Source of the DNA: Puniceicoccales bacterium
GTDB taxonomy: Bacteria > Verrucomicrobiota > Verrucomicrobiia > Opitutales > LL51
Length of the DNA: 6,473 bases
Direction: 5' to 3'
Assembly: GCA_031259665.1 (NCBI GenBank)
Contig: JAIRLD010000019.1
Location: forward strand, 1-6,473
In this document: positions 6,124 through 6,473 of the stretch, in pieces
Position numbering within the stretch: the first letter of the stretch is position 1
Layout: each line of letters opens with the position of its first letter
Position numbers and translations under genes: made by a program
The notes under the pieces: model-generated
The model's input: only the letters and a program-made list of their open reading frames with translations
The model's database searches: none
Told to the model about the DNA's origin: nothing

Positions 6124-6146
6124 GTTACGAAAGGTACGTAACCTTT
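6124..6146. promoter_or_regulatory. Two overlapping, mutually exclusive inverted repeats upstream of the oxidoreductase
   Basis: GTTACG/CGTAAC (6124-6129, 6137-6142) and AAAGGT/ACCTTT (6130-6135, 6141-6146) share bases, so only one can pair at a time. They lie 42-88 nt upstream of the ATG candidates at 6082 and 6058 on the minus strand. This could be a protein-binding dyad or a simple RNA switch, but the stems are only 6 bp. The role is inference. Confidence 0.3.
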
Positions 6147-6159
6147 AGATGAAACTTGT

Positions 6160-6245
6160 CATAGGGCTCCGCCCTATGCTCTCACGAGGAACATTTTTCC
6201 TCGACTTGTTCTACAGACCCGCGGCGTAGCCGCGGGCCTGTAGAA
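6160..6245 (-). other. Cluster of three strong hairpins (element 3)
   Basis: There are three successive stem-loops. CATAGGGC/GCCCTATG (6160-6167, 6171-6178), loop TCC. CGAGGAA/TTCCTCG (6185-6191, 6197-6203), loop of 5. The third is long: TTCTACAG/CTGTAGAA (6209-6216, 6238-6245) continued, across one A6217-C6237 mismatch, by CCCGCGGC/GCCGCGGG (6218-6225, 6229-6236), loop GTA. On the minus strand that mismatch becomes a G-U pair, making a 17-bp stem. Linkers are 6 and 5 nt, and no outer closing stem was found, unlike elements 1 and 2. The cluster sits in the divergent gap, in the probable 5' leader of the oxidoreductase mRNA. A T-run follows it on the plus strand. Function unknown. Confidence 0.75.
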
Positions 6246-6284
6246 TTTTTAAAATTTCCCACAGTTAAAGAATAAACTTGTTCT
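6204..6284 (+). repeat. 9-nt direct repeat ACTTGTTCT, 72 nt apart
   Basis: ACTTGTTCT occurs at 6204-6212 and 6276-6284, and the shorter AAACTTGT occurs at 6152-6159 and 6274-6281. The second 9-mer spans the loop and stem of an AT-rich 8-bp hairpin (TTAAAGAA 6265-6272 with TTCTTTAA 6281-6288). The copies flank the third hairpin of element 3. They may be remnants of a duplication or insertion, or chance in AT-rich DNA. Confidence 0.35.
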
Positions 6285-6352
6285 TTAAAATTTTTATTCG
6301 CCATAAAATATAAAACTCTAACCCGAAAAGCTAATTCGAAATAAAAATATTA

Positions 6353-6381
6353 TTTAAAAAATATCTAGACATTTATATAAA
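6353..6381 (+). promoter_or_regulatory. Candidate promoter of the right-edge exported protein gene
   Basis: TTTAAA (6353-6358) and TATAAA (6376-6381) are separated by 17 nt and match the -35 and -10 consensus at 4 and 5 of 6 positions. Transcription would start near 6388, just before the ATG candidates at 6391 and 6403. The surrounding DNA is very AT-rich, which weakens the call. Confidence 0.35.
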
Positions 6382-6402
6382 TTTCTTAAAATGGTCCTCA
6401 CT

Positions 6403-6473
6403 ATGAAAAAGTATACATATTTTACAGTATCGTTTTTATCATTTGGCATGCCTTTCTCGGCTTTCTCCACTGA
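6403..6473 (+). CDS. N-terminus of a probable exported protein, cut by the window edge
   Basis: An ATG at 6403 opens a frame to the end of the window (23 complete codons). It begins MKKYTYFTVSFLSFG and continues to a small-residue stretch FSAFST. The pattern of two lysines, a hydrophobic core and a small-residue end is a typical Sec signal peptide, so the product is probably exported or lipid-free secreted. No lipobox cysteine is seen in the visible part. An in-frame ATG at 6391 would add MVLT. Neither start has a clear Shine-Dalgarno; 6403 gives the better signal peptide. The mature protein lies outside the window and cannot be identified. Confidence 0.6.
   Translation, partial: MKKYTYFTVSFLSFGMPFSAFST

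Overview
The window looks like ordinary bacterial chromosome with compact housekeeping genes and three structured spaces between genes. Protein features, such as a thioredoxin reductase with GSGCAGLTAAIY in its first FAD loop and a DXR with an AQLSPxSM stretch, fit Verrucomicrobiota (Opitutia or relatives) from memory. No search was run, so this placement is tentative. Shine-Dalgarno sites are mostly weak.

Layout: (1) At the left edge, a minus-strand gene begins at 41 behind a strong AGGAGG and runs out of the window. (2) ruvB (191-1186) and trxB (1183-2082) are on the minus strand, joined by a 4-nt ATGA overlap. (3) A 319-nt GC-rich gap without a gene (2083-2401) holds degenerate repeats around a cloverleaf palindrome. 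(4) dxr (2402-3550, minus) could be the first gene of a dxr-trxB-ruvB unit. (5) An AT-rich divergent promoter region (3551-3754) separates it from an orphan OmpR/PhoB-type response regulator (3755-4501, plus) with an intrinsic terminator. (6) A second cloverleaf (4573-4645) lies in the convergent gap. (7) A phytoene desaturase/CrtISO-like FAD oxidoreductase occupies 4685-6058 (minus). (8) A divergent gap holds a cluster of three hairpins (6160-6245). (9) The start of an exported protein appears at 6403 (plus) and is cut by the window edge.

The genes cover MEP-pathway isoprenoid synthesis (dxr), possible carotenoid or polyene chemistry (the oxidoreductase), thiol redox (trxB), recombination (ruvB) and signalling. 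The dxr/oxidoreductase pair hints at carotenoid or polyprenoid metabolism, but they are not in one operon.

The most unusual feature is the intergenic structure. Two gaps contain a four-way-junction cloverleaf: one closing stem of 10-13 bp and three consecutive hairpin arms with 3-5 nt loops. In both, no nucleotide is left unpaired at the junction, yet the primary sequences are unrelated. A third gap has three hairpins in a row without a closing stem. The only mismatch in each of two imperfect arms is A-C on the plus strand, which becomes a G-U wobble on the minus strand. That hints at folding as minus-strand RNA. The function is unknown; a mobile or structural palindrome family, RNA processing or termination are the leading ideas.
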